Part shown: positions 63,611 to 64,000 of the stretch, one piece after another
How positions within the stretch are numbered: position 1 is the stretch's first letter
Layout: each line of letters opens with the position of its first letter
Assembly: GCF_000805335.1 (NCBI RefSeq)
Contig: NZ_KN708638.1
Span: 4,169,201-4,233,200, forward strand
Source: Streptomyces sp. CT34
GTDB lineage: Bacteria; Actinomycetota; Actinomycetes; Streptomycetales; Streptomycetaceae
Direction of reading: 5' to 3'
Length of the DNA stretch: 64,000 nucleotides
The notes under the pieces: model-generated
The model's database searches: none
What the model saw: the letters and a program-made list of their open reading frames with translations, nothing else
What the model was told of the DNA's origin: nothing
Program-made: the position numbers and the translations under genes

Positions 63611-64000
63611 CTAGTGGCGTCCGAACCCCTTGCGGGCCAGTATCGCGGCGACCGCGGCGTAGAGCACGGCCACGACGACGATGAGTACGGCTGACTTCCC
63701 GTCGGGCGGCAGCATCAGCGCGGCGACCGCGGCGGCACCGACGAAGGCGATGTTGAACAGCACGTCGTAGATGGAGAAGACCCGGCCGCGGAAGGCATCG
63801 TCGACCGACGACTGGACCACCGTGTCTGTGGTGATCTTGGTCCCCTGTGTGCCCAGACCGAGGACGAACGCGGCGACCAGCATGGGCGCCGGATGGAAGA
63901 AGAGGCCGAGCGCGGGCACCAGGACCGCGCCTGTCGCGGCGCAGAGGGTGATCCAGCCGAACGGGGTGAGGCGCCCGACCGCCCACGGGGTGATCACGGC
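63611..64000 (-). CDS. MFS transporter, C-terminal part (cut by window edge)
   Basis: About 130 residues read from the window end to the stop at 63611. Four membrane helices and the inter-helix motif SSVDDAFRGRVFSIYDVLFN (RGR-F pattern) are typical of the C-terminal half of MFS exporters of the DHA3 type. The start and first eight or so helices lie outside the window. Substrate unknown. Confidence 0.85.
   Translation of the reverse strand, partial: AVITPWAVGRLTPFGWITLCAATGAVLVPALGLFFHPAPMLVAAFVLGLGTQGTKITTDTVVQSSVDDAFRGRVFSIYDVLFNIAFVGAAAVAALMLPPDGKSAVLIVVVAVLYAAVAAILARKGFGRH

Overview
The window is high-GC actinobacterial DNA. It carries the chromosomal replication-origin region of a Streptomyces (or a very close relative). 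The evidence is the gene order recF-gnd-dnaN-[oriC]-dnaA-rpmH-rnpA-yidD-yidC-jag-rsmG-parA-parB-(GNAT)-trxA-trxB-anti-sigma/sigM-(pseudokinase)-murJ, with three class E sortases, CrgA, a DLW-39 protein and many GTG/TTG starts. The strain cannot be named from this sequence alone.

Layout. 0-5.4 kb is a variable flank: a DUF2252 protein, a multi-pass membrane protein divergent from a MarR regulator, an HxlR regulator divergent from an azoreductase, and a scrap of an MFS transporter. After tRNA-Leu, 6.0-14.1 kb is the growth/division phosphosignalling operon fhaA-fhaB-pstP-rodA-pbpA-pknB. 14.2-18.9 kb, on the opposite strand, holds three class E sortases, a PabA/TrpG-type amidotransferase, a 58-residue membrane protein and a DUF881 protein. 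crgA, a rhomboid protease, a cyclophilin and a DUF5324 protein follow. tRNA-Ala, an HTH protein, a tail-anchored Ser/Thr kinase, a secreted/anchored protein, DLW-39 and tRNA-Ile lead to DUF3566-gyrA-gyrB. 32.9-39.8 kb is the replication block (DciA-like DUF721, recF, gnd, dnaN, oriC, dnaA). 40.2-46.1 kb runs the other way: rpmH to parB. 46-50.2 kb has a GNAT protein, the thioredoxin system and sigM with its zinc anti-sigma factor. 50.3-54.7 kb is a decayed accessory island containing an IS110 relic lodged in an IS1380 relic, plus a small secreted four-cysteine protein. 54.7-64 kb has a pseudokinase/discoidin-like membrane protein, murJ, a DUF6049 protein, the CCA-adding enzyme, an LppU-like protein and the end of an MFS transporter.

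How the parts work together. Replication initiation (DnaA, DnaN, RecF, gyrase), origin segregation (ParA, ParB and at least 13 perfect parS sites spread over 47 kb) and envelope growth (RodA, PbpA, PknB/PstP/FhaA, MurJ and its pseudokinase, CrgA, sortases) are all encoded around the origin. The parS sites are the most striking feature. Seven lie inside genes, always in the frame that encodes Val-Ser-Arg-Glu-Thr. Others form the arms or apex of large hairpins between gene ends, including a perfect 31-bp-arm inverted repeat built from two whole parS sites.

Limits: all calls come from reading the sequence and recalling protein families. No database search, folding program or expression data was used.
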